This document shows positions 10,285-20,611 of a DNA stretch of 55,633 bases, piece by piece. Position numbers and translations under genes: made by a program. The stretch covers positions 1-55,633 of the forward strand of contig NZ_JADDIU010000031.1 of assembly GCF_016464375.1 (NCBI RefSeq), written 5' to 3'. The notes under the pieces are model-generated. The model was not told the origin of the DNA. It searched no databases and worked only from the letters and a program-made list of their open reading frames with translations. The stretch comes from Bacillus renqingensis (GTDB lineage: Bacteria > Bacillota > Bacilli > Bacillales > Cytobacillaceae). Positions within the stretch are counted from its first letter, which is position 1. The number at the start of each line of letters is the position of its first letter.

Positions 10285-11052
10285 ATGTTATTTGATACAC
10301 ATGCCCATTTAAATGATGAGCAATTTAAAGATGATGTACAAGAGGTTATTTCAAGAGCACAAAATGAGGGAGTGTCCCATATGGTTGTGGTCGGTTTTGA
10401 CCGTCCGACAATCGAGAAAGCAATGGAACTGGCCGAAAGCTACCAATTTATTTATGCCTGTATCGGCTGGCACCCAGTAGATGCCATTGATATGACTGCA
10501 GAGGATTTATCGTGGATTGAAAAATTATCAGCCCATCCCAAGGTGGTGGCATTGGGGGAAATGGGTTTGGATTACCATTGGGACAAGTCACCAAAGGAAG
10601 TCCAGAAGGAGGTTTTTCGCAAGCAAATCCAGCTGGCCAAAAAATTGAAGCTGCCGATTGTCATCCATAACCGCGAAGCAACAGCAGACATTATGGAAAT
10701 TTTGAAACAAGAAGGAGCGGAGGAAGTCGGGGGAATTATGCATTGCTTCAGCGGCAGCCCTGAAGTGGCCAAGGAATGCATAAAAATGAATTTTTACATT
10801 TCACTCGGAGGTCCGGTTACATTTAAGAATGCGAAAAAGCCAAAAGAAGTAGCTGCCGAGGTTCCATTGGACAGATTATTAATTGAAACCGATTGTCCGT
10901 ACTTAGCTCCCCATCCATTCCGCGGAAAGCGAAATGAACCGGGGTATGTAAAACTGGTTGCTGAGCAGATTGCTGAAATAAAGGGACTGACAGTAGGGGA
11001 AGTGGGCGAGGCAACGACTCGAAATGCAAAAAAATTATTCGCCATAAAATGA
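10285..11052 (+). CDS. tatD: TatD family metal-dependent hydrolase/DNase (YabD)
   Basis: TIM-barrel amidohydrolase-fold enzyme of the TatD family, whose members act as Mg-dependent 3'-5' DNases. Metal ligands are visible in DTHAHLN at the N-terminus, GEMGLDYHWD, VIHNRE, MHCFSG and ETDCPYLAPHP. ATG 10285 has AAGGAG (10271-10276) upstream; 255 aa equals B. subtilis YabD. It follows the metG terminator by about 40 bases, so it may rely on read-through or a weak local promoter. I found no convincing -10 for the TTGACA at 10253. Confidence 0.93.
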   Translation: MLFDTHAHLNDEQFKDDVQEVISRAQNEGVSHMVVVGFDRPTIEKAMELAESYQFIYACIGWHPVDAIDMTAEDLSWIEKLSAHPKVVALGEMGLDYHWDKSPKEVQKEVFRKQIQLAKKLKLPIVIHNREATADIMEILKQEGAEEVGGIMHCFSGSPEVAKECIKMNFYISLGGPVTFKNAKKPKEVAAEVPLDRLLIETDCPYLAPHPFRGKRNEPGYVKLVAEQIAEIKGLTVGEVGEATTRNAKKLFAIK

Positions 11053-11160
11053 TAAGGGATTTTGTCGAAGATATAAGAAGCTTGTCCTGATGTTTTCTAA
11101 AAACAAAAAGTTCTACATGCCTTCTTTTCCACATAGGATAACCATGTCGATAAGTTTACC

Positions 11161-11189
11161 TTTGCAACATTTCCAATTTTGTGCATAAT
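11161..11189 (+). promoter_or_regulatory. Candidate sigma-A promoter of yabE
   Basis: TTTGCA (11161-11166) and CATAAT (11184-11189) are spaced 17 bp. The match is moderate (4/6 and 5/6). The 238-base gap before yabE holds nothing else I can name. Confidence 0.45.
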
Positions 11190-11290
11190 AGGAACTACCT
11201 TCACAGGGGGATGCAAAGATAGAGGAGTCGACTATCTATTCAAAATAATTTCTCCAGGAAAAGGAGGCGTTTTTCATCGTATTCAAAAAC

Positions 11291-12469
11291 ATGAAAGGCC
11301 TGTTTTCTAAGTCTTTGAGTGGGAAGAATGCGACCATTGCTTTTACTAGTTTCGCAGTATTGTTGACAGCTTTTGGGGTTTTCTTTTTTGAAGGATCAAA
11401 GAAAACTGTAGCAATTACATTGAATGGTCAAGAAAAGGTCGTTAAGACACATGCAGCTACTGTTAAGGAATTATTAGCTGAACTGGATATCGCTGCCCAC
11501 TCAGAAGACTACTTGCAGCCGAAGGCAAATAGAAAGGTGACCGATAACCTTAAAGTCATTTGGAAGCAAGCGAAGCAGGTAAACATTGTCAAGGACAACG
11601 AGAAGAAAACGATTTGGACAACGGCCGAAACTGTGGCTGAACTCCTAAATGAGCAGAAGATTGCATGGAATGAACATGACAAAATTTCGCCAACTCCGCA
11701 AGCAGCGATTGAAAGTAAGATGAACATCGATATAAAAAAGGCCTTTCGTATTCATCTTGTTGACGGTGGTAAAGAGCGAGAAGTATGGTCCACTTCGACT
11801 ACGGTCGCTGACTTTTTAACACAACAGGGGATTGAACTCACTGAACTGGACCGAGTGAAACCGTCGTTAGCTGAAACCATTAAAAAGGATGGTGTCGTTA
11901 ACGTCATTCGCGTAGAAAAAGTCACCGATGTAGTGGAAGAACCTGTCCAATTTGCTGTTATTACGAAAAAGGACGATCGTTTACCGAAAGGGGAAGAAAA
12001 GACGGTGACCCCAGGTAGACAAGGACTGATTTCAAAGTACTACGAGGTTCTCTTGGAAAATGGCAAAGAAGTATCGCGAAAATTAATCAATGAAAAAACC
12101 GTTAGCGAGAAAAAAGATAAAGTAGTAGCTGTCGGAACAAAGGAATCCGTGCAGCAGGTGTCCCGTGGTAGTGAAACAGGAACAGAGTACTATGTGACGG
12201 CAACGGCCTATACAGCGAATTGTAACGGCTGTTCAGGGCATACGGCAACCGGCTTTAATCTTCGTGCCAATCCAGAGGCCAAAGTGATTGCCGTTGATCC
12301 AAGCGTAATTCCGCTGGGAACAAAGGTATATGTTGAAGGGTATGGTTATGCTGTTGCAGCCGATACCGGCGGTGCGATAAAAGGGAATAAAATTGATTTA
12401 TTCATGTCATCCCAGTCTGACGCCTATCGCTTTGGACGTAAAAATGTGAAAATAAAAATCTTAAAGTAG
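11291..12469 (+). CDS. yabE: Cell-wall hydrolase-like protein YabE (DUF348, G5 and 3D domains)
   Basis: Secreted or membrane-anchored protein with a lytic-transglycosylase-like (RpfB/MltA type) 3D domain. An N-terminal hydrophobic segment (about 14-33) is followed by three ubiquitin-like DUF348 repeats (about 35-220), a G5 domain (about 221-300) and a C-terminal 3D domain with the three family aspartates at D336, D358 and D369. The role is inferred as peptidoglycan remodelling. The start is odd: the good ribosome site AAAGGAGG (11260-11267) is 23 bases before ATG 11291. In-frame GTA (11279) sits where relatives may use GTG (giving MFKNMK). See findings. Confidence 0.92.
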   Translation: MKGLFSKSLSGKNATIAFTSFAVLLTAFGVFFFEGSKKTVAITLNGQEKVVKTHAATVKELLAELDIAAHSEDYLQPKANRKVTDNLKVIWKQAKQVNIVKDNEKKTIWTTAETVAELLNEQKIAWNEHDKISPTPQAAIESKMNIDIKKAFRIHLVDGGKEREVWSTSTTVADFLTQQGIELTELDRVKPSLAETIKKDGVVNVIRVEKVTDVVEEPVQFAVITKKDDRLPKGEEKTVTPGRQGLISKYYEVLLENGKEVSRKLINEKTVSEKKDKVVAVGTKESVQQVSRGSETGTEYYVTATAYTANCNGCSGHTATGFNLRANPEAKVIAVDPSVIPLGTKVYVEGYGYAVAADTGGAIKGNKIDLFMSSQSDAYRFGRKNVKIKILK

Positions 12470-12476
12470 TTTTTTG

Positions 12477-12512
12477 TGCAGAGGACCTCAAACCTCTGCA
12501 TTTTGCTTTTTT
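12477..12512 (+). terminator. Intrinsic terminator of yabE
   Basis: TGCAGAGG (12477-12484) pairs perfectly with CCTCTGCA (12493-12500), followed by a T-rich tail. Confidence 0.85.
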
Positions 12513-12629
12513 GTAAAACTCAATTATACTTTATTGTATGAATCGTCTCGCTAATATAGACGATGGACATTACAAAAATGTTTCAACTTTTTTTCATTTT
12601 TTAAATCTTTTTGTCTTTTTGGAGGATTC

Positions 12630-14092
<1,463 letters not shown>

Positions 14093-14120
14093 ACATGGAC
14101 ATAGGTGTTTGCATAGCCTA
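14093..14120 (+). promoter_or_regulatory. Sigma-K (late mother-cell) promoter of yabG
   Basis: CATAGCCTA (14112-14120) matches the sigma-K -10 CATANNNTA exactly, with AC (14093-14094) 17 bp upstream as the short -35. yabG is sigma-K dependent in B. subtilis. Confidence 0.65.
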
Positions 14121-14175
14121 TGAAAAGAAACCTTATTCAAGGCCCTATTTTCTGGTCTAATTTGGAGTGACGGCA

Positions 14176-15060
14176 GTGGTTATAAAAATAAACGATATTG
14201 TCGGTAGACGTTCATACAATTGTGACCTGCTCTTTCGTGTCATTGAGATACAAATGATAGATGGTCAAAAGGTTGCATTTCTTTATGGCGAGGATTTCCG
14301 TCTATGCGCAGATGCCCCATATGATGATTTAGTGGTGCTTAATCAAACGGAAAGACAGAAGCTTGTGAAGGAGTACCGAACACTCGAAGAACAGTCATTA
14401 AAGCTGTTTACTCAAGAGGTTGATTTGTTGAGGGAGAGGCAGGAGTATGAAACGACAGGTGGATACGTAAAGCCGAGCAGCTATTTTCAAATACCCGGAA
14501 AAGTGCTTCATTTAGATGGAGATCCGTCCTATTTAAAAAAATGTATGACATTGTATGAAAAAATCGGCGTCCCTGTTTTGGGCATCCATTGCAATGAAAA
14601 GGAAATGCCGGTTAAAATAGGCGGATTAATTGATTACTATCGACCGGACATTCTCGTGATAACCGGTCATGATGCATATTCAAAGGCAAAAGGAAAGATA
14701 ACAGATATTAATGCCTATCGCCATTCTAAACATTTCGTGCAAACGGTCAAAGAGGCGCGAAAAAAAATCCCTCACTTAGATCAATTGGTTATTTTCGCAG
14801 GTGCATGTCAATCCCATTTTGAGTCACTCATATATGCAGGGGCAAACTTCGCAAGCTCTCCATCAAGAATAAATATTCATGCATTAGATCCCGTGTATAT
14901 TGTAGCAAAAATAAGCTTTACTCCGTTTATGGAACGAATCAATGTGTGGGATGTACTGCGGAATACGCTCACGGGTGAGAAGGGATTAGGAGGAATTGAA
15001 ACAAGGGGTGTTCTAAGGACAGGAATGCCTTATCACCCTGTTCAAGAAGAGGGAAAATAG
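14176..15060 (+). CDS. yabG: Sporulation-specific protease YabG
   Basis: Cysteine protease that trims spore-coat proteins so they can be cross-linked; made in the mother cell. 294 aa. The C-terminal two thirds is the conserved core: VITGHDAY, NAYRHSKHFV, the cysteine/histidine segment FAGACQSHFESL, and FASSPSRINIHALDPV. GTG 14176 follows TTGGAG (14162-14167) with eight bases between; the earlier in-frame GTG (14167) overlaps that ribosome site. The N-terminus is divergent, as in other species. Confidence 0.94.
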   Translation: MVIKINDIVGRRSYNCDLLFRVIEIQMIDGQKVAFLYGEDFRLCADAPYDDLVVLNQTERQKLVKEYRTLEEQSLKLFTQEVDLLRERQEYETTGGYVKPSSYFQIPGKVLHLDGDPSYLKKCMTLYEKIGVPVLGIHCNEKEMPVKIGGLIDYYRPDILVITGHDAYSKAKGKITDINAYRHSKHFVQTVKEARKKIPHLDQLVIFAGACQSHFESLIYAGANFASSPSRINIHALDPVYIVAKISFTPFMERINVWDVLRNTLTGEKGLGGIETRGVLRTGMPYHPVQEEGK

Positions 15061-15075
15061 GAAAAGGGTCTAAAA

Positions 15076-15115
15076 GCGCCGCAAAAATGTTTTTTTGTCC
15101 AGCTAATTGCGGCGC
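15076..15115 (+). repeat. Perfect 9-bp inverted repeat downstream of yabG
   Basis: GCGCCGCAA (15076-15084) pairs with TTGCGGCGC (15107-15115) around a 22-nt loop that contains a T run. No T tract follows on the plus strand, so it is not a standard terminator for yabG. On the minus strand it is followed by only four T. Confidence 0.7.
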
Positions 15116-15269
15116 AAACTCCCATCTGCACTTTAAATGAAGATGCAGCCTCGCTTTCTTGACCAGCTTTATTCTCTTGATTTTATTTTTTTAATCATAC
15201 ATAATCCCTCTCGATTGAGGTTACGATAAGAAATGTTGAAATTTAGAAGTAAAAGTAGAATAAAATATA

Positions 15270-15299
15270 TTGACAAACTTTTTGTCATACTGTTATAAT
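15270..15299 (+). promoter_or_regulatory. veg upstream sigma-A promoter
   Basis: TTGACA (15270-15275) and TATAAT (15294-15299), both perfect, are spaced 18 bp. It is the first of two tandem promoters before veg. Confidence 0.85.
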
Positions 15300-15311
15300 T
15301 TATATTTTTAT

Positions 15312-15340
15312 TTGACAAGATTATGCCAGTGTGTTATACT
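15312..15340 (+). promoter_or_regulatory. veg proximal sigma-A promoter
   Basis: TTGACA (15312-15317) and TATACT (15335-15340) are spaced 17 bp. An AGTGT/ACACT inverted repeat (15328-15332 and 15343-15347) brackets the -10. Together with the upstream copy this matches the very strong expression known for veg. Confidence 0.88.
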
Positions 15341-15362
15341 TTACACTAGTGAGGTGGACCGA

Positions 15363-15626
15363 ATGACTAAAACCTTAGCCGATATCAAAAAGGCCCTAGA
15401 CTCGAATTTAGGGAAAAAATTGTTGTTAAAGGCAAATGGAGGACGTCGGAAAACGATTGAACGTTCAGGTATACTTGCCGAGACCTATCCTTCTGTTTTT
15501 GTGATTGAATTGGATCAGGAGGAAAATGCCTTCGAACGTGTTTCCTACAGCTATGCTGATGTATTAACGGAAACAGTTCAAATTACCTTCTACGAAGATG
15601 CCGCAGGACATGTAGTTTTGAGTTAA
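15363..15626 (+). CDS. veg: Veg protein (biofilm-associated, DUF1021)
   Basis: Small, very highly expressed protein that in B. subtilis stimulates biofilm gene expression by lowering SinR activity; the biochemical mechanism is unclear. 87 aa; the core [19 protein letters not shown] is essentially identical to B. subtilis Veg. ATG 15363 follows GAGGTGG (15351-15357). Open codons upstream lie within the promoters and are not translated. It is monocistronic, between strong promoters and a terminator. Confidence 0.95.
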   Translation: MTKTLADIKKALDSNLGKKLLLKANGGRRKTIERSGILAETYPSVFVIELDQEENAFERVSYSYADVLTETVQITFYEDAAGHVVLS

Positions 15627-15640
15627 AATAAGCAATAAGC

Positions 15641-15669
15641 AGCAGTAAACCTAGCGTTTACTGCTTTTT
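15641..15669 (+). terminator. Intrinsic terminator of veg
   Basis: A perfect 10-bp stem (15641-15650 with 15656-15665) with a five-base loop is followed by T. Confidence 0.88.
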
Positions 15670-15742
15670 GCTATCCTGGGGGAAGCGGCGGGACTCTGAA
15701 TCAATTTTCGTTGTAAAGGTTATGTAGGGGATTTTTTGGATA

Positions 15743-15771
15743 TCATGAAATTTATTATAATCCCCATACTA
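15743..15771 (+). promoter_or_regulatory. Sigma-G-type promoter of sspF
   Basis: CATACTA (15765-15771) matches the sigma-G -10 (CATNNTA) and TCATG (15743-15747) is a one-mismatch -35 (GNATR) 17 bp upstream. The gene encodes a forespore protein, which supports the call. Confidence 0.6.
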
Positions 15772-15802
15772 AAAATGCTGTGGTATGAAAGGGGTTGTTT
15801 AA

Positions 15803-15985
15803 GTGGGCAGAAGAAGAGGGATCATGTCCGATCAGTTTAAGGAAGAACTTGCGAAAGATCTTGGTTTCTATGAAGTTGTTCAAAAAGAAGGATGGGGCGG
15901 TATTCGAGCCAGAGATGCAGGTAATATGGTGAAGCGTGCGATAGAACTTGCTGAGCAGCAAATAGCAGGTCGGAGTCCTCAATAA
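15803..15985 (+). CDS. sspF: Small acid-soluble spore protein SspF (alpha/beta type)
   Basis: Forespore DNA-binding protein of the alpha/beta SASP family, minor type. 60 aa; begins [21 protein letters not shown] and contains the family signature [19 protein letters not shown]. Start GTG 15803 has AAAGGGG (15788-15794) upstream. It is a single gene with a forespore promoter and its own terminator. Confidence 0.96.
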   Translation: MGRRRGIMSDQFKEELAKDLGFYEVVQKEGWGGIRARDAGNMVKRAIELAEQQIAGRSPQ

Positions 15986-16045
15986 TCCAAAGTCCAATGG
16001 GAAGGCATGTAAGCTTTTGAGATAAACAAACAATGTACCGCAGCT

Positions 16046-16084
16046 TGGCCAGGGTCAACTCTCCTGGCCATTCATTTTTTTAAA
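16046..16084 (+). terminator. Intrinsic terminator of sspF
   Basis: TGGCCAGG (16046-16053) pairs perfectly with CCTGGCCA (16063-16070), followed by a T-rich run. Confidence 0.85.
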
Positions 16085-16130
16085 AAATTTCCTATCGTAT
16101 AGGGTGGCATGGAACACCCTAACGGTTTTA

Positions 16131-16139
16131 TGGTAAAAT
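16131..16139 (+). promoter_or_regulatory. Candidate extended -10 promoter of ispE
   Basis: TGGTAAAAT is an extended -10 (TGN + TAAAAT) 45 bases before ispE. No clear -35 is seen, so confidence is limited. Confidence 0.4.
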
Positions 16140-16183
16140 AGGACGAAAAATGAAGCGGACAAAGTTAAAGTAGGTGGACAAGC

Positions 16184-17053
16184 GTGAAGCTTTTAGTCAA
16201 AGCACCGGCTAAAATAAATTTAGCATTGGATGTTTTACATAAACGACCTGATGGATATCATGAGGTTGAAATGATTATGACCACGATCGATTTAGCAGAT
16301 CGATTGGAACTTTCATTAGTAGAGCAAGATAAAATACATATTCTTTCCCATAATCGATACGTACCCGATGATCAACGCAATCTGGCCTATCAAGCGGCAC
16401 AGCTGTTAAAGGAACGTTTTCAAGTGAAAAAAGGGGCCGTGATAACAATTGAAAAGACCATCCCGGTTGCAGCAGGGCTTGCCGGCGGAAGCAGTGATGC
16501 TGCCGCAACATTAAGGGGCCTCAATAAACTATGGGACCTAGGGCTTTCCTTGGATGAATTGGCGGAGCTTGGCAGCGAAATTGGTTCAGATGTCTCCTTT
16601 TGTGTATACGGCGGTACTGCCTTAGCGAAAGGAAGAGGAGAGCTTATTACAGAACTGCCGGCCCCGCCTACGTGCTGGGTTATTTTAGCAAAGCCCTTCC
16701 TCGGTGTGTCTACTGCTGATGTCTATCGTCGGCTGGATATAGCGAGGACCAAGCATCCGAACATTGGTGCGATGATTGAAGCGATTCACGATCATGATTA
16801 TCAAAAGGTATGTCAAAATGTCGGAAATGTTTTAGAGGATGTTACCTTAAACCTTTACCCTGAAGTGGCACAGATTAAAGACCAGATGAAACGGTTTGGC
16901 GCCGATGCTGTCCTCATGAGCGGCAGCGGACCGACGGTTTTCGGACTGGTTCAGCATGATTCCAGGATGCACCGGATCTATAACGGCTTAAGAGGGTTTT
17001 GTGACCAAGTATTCGCGATAAGAATGTTAGGAGAAAGACATTCACTTGATTAA
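16184..17053 (+). CDS. ispE: 4-diphosphocytidyl-2-C-methyl-D-erythritol kinase
   Basis: GHMP kinase of the MEP isoprenoid pathway, phosphorylating CDP-ME. It begins [16 protein letters not shown]; the ATP-binding loop [14 protein letters not shown] is at 94-107 and the C-terminal GHMP motif is [15 protein letters not shown] 16184 with AGGTGG (16172-16177); 289 aa is normal. 231 bases separate it from purR. Confidence 0.96.
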   Translation: MKLLVKAPAKINLALDVLHKRPDGYHEVEMIMTTIDLADRLELSLVEQDKIHILSHNRYVPDDQRNLAYQAAQLLKERFQVKKGAVITIEKTIPVAAGLAGGSSDAAATLRGLNKLWDLGLSLDELAELGSEIGSDVSFCVYGGTALAKGRGELITELPAPPTCWVILAKPFLGVSTADVYRRLDIARTKHPNIGAMIEAIHDHDYQKVCQNVGNVLEDVTLNLYPEVAQIKDQMKRFGADAVLMSGSGPTVFGLVQHDSRMHRIYNGLRGFCDQVFAIRMLGERHSLD

Positions 17054-17284
17054 AGACGCACGTTAATAGTATTCTTTAAGTAGAATATACGGTTTTGTAT
17101 GGAAAAAGGGGCGGAGCGCCGCAAAGGTAAATCCCATGTATAGTAAAAATTATACATTTTACGCCTCGAATATAATGAAGCATAGCTCTGCTTACACCGC
17201 CTTATTAGCAAGGTGTGGTACGCTGAATAAATTTCCATAGTAAATGGTGGCGTTCAAGCGCCATACCGGTTTTGGGGGATTGTT

Positions 17285-18103
17285 ATGAAATTTCGCCGCA
17301 GTGAACGTTTAATTGATATGACACATTATTTACTGGATCATCCGCGACAGTTAGTACCGCTGACTTTTTTTGCTGAGCGCTATTCATCCGCCAAGTCTTC
17401 GATTAGTGAAGATTTAGCGATTGTGAAGGAAACCTTTGAGCAAAGAGGAATTGGGACACTGCAAACCGTTCCCGGAGCAGCCGGCGGGGTCAAGTTTTTT
17501 GTAAAGGTTAGCAAGGAAGAAGCGAGACCTTTTGTGAAAGAACTTTGTGAGTTGATTGCTGAATCTGAACGTCTTTTACCTGGCGGATATTTGTATATGA
17601 CGGATATTTTAGGCAATCCTCAGGTCGTGCAAAATGCGGGAAGGATTATTGCATCCGCCTATGCAGAAACGAAGATTGATGTCGTGATGACGATTGCCAC
17701 AAAAGGGATCCCGCTTGCCTACGCCGTTGCGAGCCAGTTAAATGTTCCGGTTATTATCGTCAGAAGGGATAGCAAAGTAACTGAAGGGCCGACTGTGAGT
17801 ATTAATTATGTCTCCGGTTCAACAAAGAGGATCCAGACGATGGTACTGTCAAAGCGGAGCATCAAGCAGGAGTCACATGTGTTAATTGTCGATGATTTTA
17901 TGAAGGCTGGCGGTACTGTTATGGGGATGATCAGCATGCTCGAGGAATTTAATGCCCATGTGGCTGGCATTGCTGTCTTAGTCGAAGCAGAGAAAACAGA
18001 GGAACGACTGGTCGACGATTATTTATCACTTGTAAAATTATCAGATGTAAATGTAAAAGAAAAAAAGATTAATGTTCATGAAGGAAATTATTTTACAAAA
18101 TAG
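17285..18103 (+). CDS. purR: Purine operon repressor PurR
   Basis: PRPP-responsive repressor of purine synthesis and salvage genes. An N-terminal winged helix (about 1-70) is followed by a phosphoribosyltransferase-like effector domain with the PRPP motif [13 protein letters not shown] at 199-211. 272 aa. ATG 17285 follows GGGGGA. The 231-base upstream gap contains several small hairpins and a possible -10 (TATAAT, 17171-17176) but no PurR box I could recognise. ridA follows after 16 bases. Confidence 0.96.
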   Translation: MKFRRSERLIDMTHYLLDHPRQLVPLTFFAERYSSAKSSISEDLAIVKETFEQRGIGTLQTVPGAAGGVKFFVKVSKEEARPFVKELCELIAESERLLPGGYLYMTDILGNPQVVQNAGRIIASAYAETKIDVVMTIATKGIPLAYAVASQLNVPVIIVRRDSKVTEGPTVSINYVSGSTKRIQTMVLSKRSIKQESHVLIVDDFMKAGGTVMGMISMLEEFNAHVAGIAVLVEAEKTEERLVDDYLSLVKLSDVNVKEKKINVHEGNYFTK

Positions 18104-18119
18104 AGTGGGGGAAATCAAA

Positions 18120-18494
18120 ATGAAGTATGTTCAAACAAATCAAGCACCGGCTGCCATTGGTCCATATTCTCAAGGAATCATTGTGAACAATATGTTCTAC
18201 AGCTCCGGACAAATCCCATTAACAACGGAAGGTACGATGGTCTCCGGGGGAATCAAAGAACAGACGCACCAAGTATTTCGTAACTTAAAGGCTGTACTTG
18301 AAGCAGCAGGGGCATCATTGGAAACCGTCGTAAAGGCAACCGTGTTTATTAAAAATATGGATGAATTTGCTGATGTGAATGAGGTGTATGGGGAATACTT
18401 TTCCGTTCACAAACCCGCACGCTCTTGTGTCGAGGTGGCGCGCCTGCCAAAAGATGCGTTAGTGGAGATTGAGGTCACAGCCTTAGTAAAGTAA
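18120..18494 (+). CDS. ridA: 2-iminobutanoate/2-iminopropanoate deaminase (RidA/YabJ)
   Basis: Hydrolyses reactive imine/enamine intermediates made by PLP enzymes. 124 aa with [11 protein letters not shown] at the N-terminus, SSGQIP, and the active-site arginine segment [22 protein letters not shown] 18120 follows GTGGGGGAA. It lies between purR and spoVG as in B. subtilis, probably co-transcribed with purR. Confidence 0.96.
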   Translation: MKYVQTNQAPAAIGPYSQGIIVNNMFYSSGQIPLTTEGTMVSGGIKEQTHQVFRNLKAVLEAAGASLETVVKATVFIKNMDEFADVNEVYGEYFSVHKPARSCVEVARLPKDALVEIEVTALVK

Positions 18495-18501
18495 GCGTCA
18501 A

Positions 18502-18528
18502 TCAGTGGGGGTTCCTCATCCCCACTGA
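18502..18528 (+). terminator. Possible terminator after ridA
   Basis: A perfect 9-bp stem (18502-18510 with 18520-18528) follows ridA closely, but only scattered T come after it, so it may be leaky. Confidence 0.5.
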
Positions 18529-18640
18529 GTAATAAACACCGTTTTCCTTTCTAAAATCCCACCTTATTTGTTAAAAACCAGCTATTATTTACAGCCGCTC
18601 ACTAGTTTGCCTTTATTTTTCAAAAAAATATAAAAATAAA

Positions 18641-18669
18641 GAAGGAATTAAACAGGTTTTGTTGAATTA
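18641..18669 (+). promoter_or_regulatory. Sigma-H promoter of spoVG
   Basis: GAAGGAATT (18641-18649) and GTTGAATTA (18661-18669), spaced 11 bp, match the sigma-H consensus (RNAGGAWWW and RNNGAATWW) at every position. spoVG is the classic sigma-H promoter in B. subtilis. The A/T-rich block just upstream is where AbrB binds there. Confidence 0.88.
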
Positions 18670-18708
18670 ATAAACTAGCTTGTACTTTAAGGAAAAGGGT
18701 GTGAACAC

Positions 18709-18999
18709 ATGGAGGTAACTGACGTAAGATTACGCCGAGTTAATACTGATGGTCGTATGCGGGCAATTGCATCAATTACTTTAGATAATGAATTTGTTGT
18801 CCATGACATCCGTGTCATTGATGGAAACAACGGTTTGTTTGTTGCAATGCCAAGTAAGCGTACTCCTGATGGAGAATTCCGCGATATTGCGCATCCGATT
18901 AATTCAGGGACACGCGGGAAGATCCAAGAAGCTGTTTTAGCTGAGTACCACCGCTTAGGTGAATTAGAAGTAGAATTTGAAGAAGCAGGCGCTTCCTGA
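18709..18999 (+). CDS. spoVG: Septation/RNA-binding regulator SpoVG
   Basis: Small nucleic-acid-binding regulator that affects septation and virulence-type gene expression across Firmicutes. 96 aa, almost identical to B. subtilis SpoVG ([19 protein letters not shown] at the start, [17 protein letters not shown] later). AAGGAAAAGGG precedes ATG 18709. Repression by AbrB, encoded 11 kb upstream, is expected from B. subtilis. Confidence 0.97.
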   Translation: MEVTDVRLRRVNTDGRMRAIASITLDNEFVVHDIRVIDGNNGLFVAMPSKRTPDGEFRDIAHPINSGTRGKIQEAVLAEYHRLGELEVEFEEAGAS

Positions 19000-19013
19000 G
19001 GATGAAAACAACT

Positions 19014-19045
19014 AGGGCCTTTCCTCTTTTGAAGGCTCTTTTTAT
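19014..19045 (+). terminator. Intrinsic terminator of spoVG
   Basis: AGGGCCTT (19014-19021) pairs with AAGGCTCT (19032-19039, one G-T pair), followed by T-rich sequence. Confidence 0.8.
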
Positions 19046-19116
19046 TGTGGAAAAAGCCGCACGACAACTCTATCCCCAAATCCTCGAAAAAAACCCTTCG
19101 TTTTCCTGGTATAAAA

Positions 19117-19143
19117 ATGACAATATTCGCCTGCTGTTATACT
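19117..19143 (+). promoter_or_regulatory. Probable promoter of glmU-prs
   Basis: TATACT (19138-19143) preceded by TGT forms an extended -10; ATGACA (19117-19122) is a short-spaced (15 bp) -35-like element. It is the only candidate in the 217-base gap before glmU. Confidence 0.5.
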
Positions 19144-19216
19144 TTCCTTGAAATGAGACCCTATTTACGATAATATTTTTAATGGATATTAAGGTATAAA
19201 ATTGGAGGATAAGTCC

Positions 19217-20590
19217 ATGTCTAATCGTTATGCTGTGATTTTAGCCGCAGGACAAGGAACGCGGATGAAATCAAAGCTTTATAAGGTTCTTCACCCGGTA
19301 TGCGGCAAGCCGATGGTTCAGCATGTGGTGGACCAGGTTAAGAAGCTTAATATAGAAGAAATCGTCACGATCATTGGCTATGGTGCAGAAAAGGTAAAAG
19401 CCCAATTAGGTGAAACCTCTCAATACGCCTTACAGAAGGAGCAGCTTGGTACGGCTCATGCTGTCATGCAGGCTGAAGGCAGCTTAGCTGGGAAGGAAGG
19501 AGTGACGATTGTTGTCTGTGGCGATACCCCCTTAATCAAAGCAGAAACGATGGAGGCACTCTTTAAACACCATGAACAGGCTGGTGCGAAGGCAACCATC
19601 CTGACCGCAAGAATAGCCGATCCAACCGGTTACGGGCGGATTATTCGAAATGAACACCATCACGTTGAAAAAATTGTTGAGCACAAGGATGCCACAGAAA
19701 CGGAACGGGAAATTAACGAAATTAATACCGGAACGTATTGCTTTGACAATAGGGCCTTGTTTGCAGCGTTAAAAAAGGTTTCCAATGATAATGTGCAAGG
19801 GGAATACTATTTACCAGATGTCATCGAAATATTGAAACACGAAGGGGAAGTCGTTTCCGCATTCCAGACAAATGATTTGGACGAAACATTGGGTGTAAAT
19901 GATCGGGTAGCATTGGCAGAAGCGGAGCGGATAATGCGCTCCCGGATTAATGAAAGCCATATGCGTAACGGCGTGACCATTATCGACCCTGTTACCACCT
20001 ACATCGAATCAGAGGTGGCTATTGGTCCGGATACAGTTATTTATCCGGGAACCGTGTTAAAGGGGAAAACAGTGATTGGCGCGGACTGTCAGATTGGTCC
20101 ACATTCAGAAATAGAGTCTTGCCAAATTGGCGATGAAACCGTTATTCGCCAATCGGCTGCATTTAATAGCTCGATTGGGACGCGAGTGAACATTGGCCCA
20201 TTTGCCCACATTCGTCCTGAATCGGATATCCATGATGATGTGAAGGTTGGCAACTTTGTTGAAATCAAGAAGGCTGTTTTCGGAAATGGAAGTAAAGCCT
20301 CCCATCTAAGTTACATTGGCGATGCTGAAGTGGGCAGCGGCGTAAATATTGGCTGTGGCTCTATTACGGTTAATTACGATGGGAAAAATAAATTCTTAAC
20401 CAAAATCGAAGATGATGTCTTTATTGGCTGCAATTCGAATTTGGTTGCGCCGGTTACAATTGGAAAAGGGGCGTATGTAGCCGCAGGTTCCACCATCACC
20501 AAAAATGTACCAGGGAATGCTTTATCGATCGCCCGTGCACATCAAGTGAATAAAGCAAACTACGTAGACAAGTTAAATCTTAAGAAATAA
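19217..20590 (+). CDS. glmU: Bifunctional GlcNAc-1-P uridyltransferase / GlcN-1-P acetyltransferase
   Basis: Makes UDP-GlcNAc for peptidoglycan and wall polymers. The N-terminal pyrophosphorylase domain (about 1-230) shows [15 protein letters not shown] and the metal/nucleotide segment ICGDTPL-like [12 protein letters not shown]. The C-terminal half is a left-handed beta helix of hexapeptide repeats with the acetyltransferase residues in [10 protein letters not shown] and NYDGKNK. ATG 19217 follows TTGGAGGA (19203-19210); 457 aa. prs follows after 21 bases. Confidence 0.97.
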   Translation: MSNRYAVILAAGQGTRMKSKLYKVLHPVCGKPMVQHVVDQVKKLNIEEIVTIIGYGAEKVKAQLGETSQYALQKEQLGTAHAVMQAEGSLAGKEGVTIVVCGDTPLIKAETMEALFKHHEQAGAKATILTARIADPTGYGRIIRNEHHHVEKIVEHKDATETEREINEINTGTYCFDNRALFAALKKVSNDNVQGEYYLPDVIEILKHEGEVVSAFQTNDLDETLGVNDRVALAEAERIMRSRINESHMRNGVTIIDPVTTYIESEVAIGPDTVIYPGTVLKGKTVIGADCQIGPHSEIESCQIGDETVIRQSAAFNSSIGTRVNIGPFAHIRPESDIHDDVKVGNFVEIKKAVFGNGSKASHLSYIGDAEVGSGVNIGCGSITVNYDGKNKFLTKIEDDVFIGCNSNLVAPVTIGKGAYVAAGSTITKNVPGNALSIARAHQVNKANYVDKLNLKK

Positions 20591-20611
20591 GACTATTAAC
20601 GGAGGGCCACA

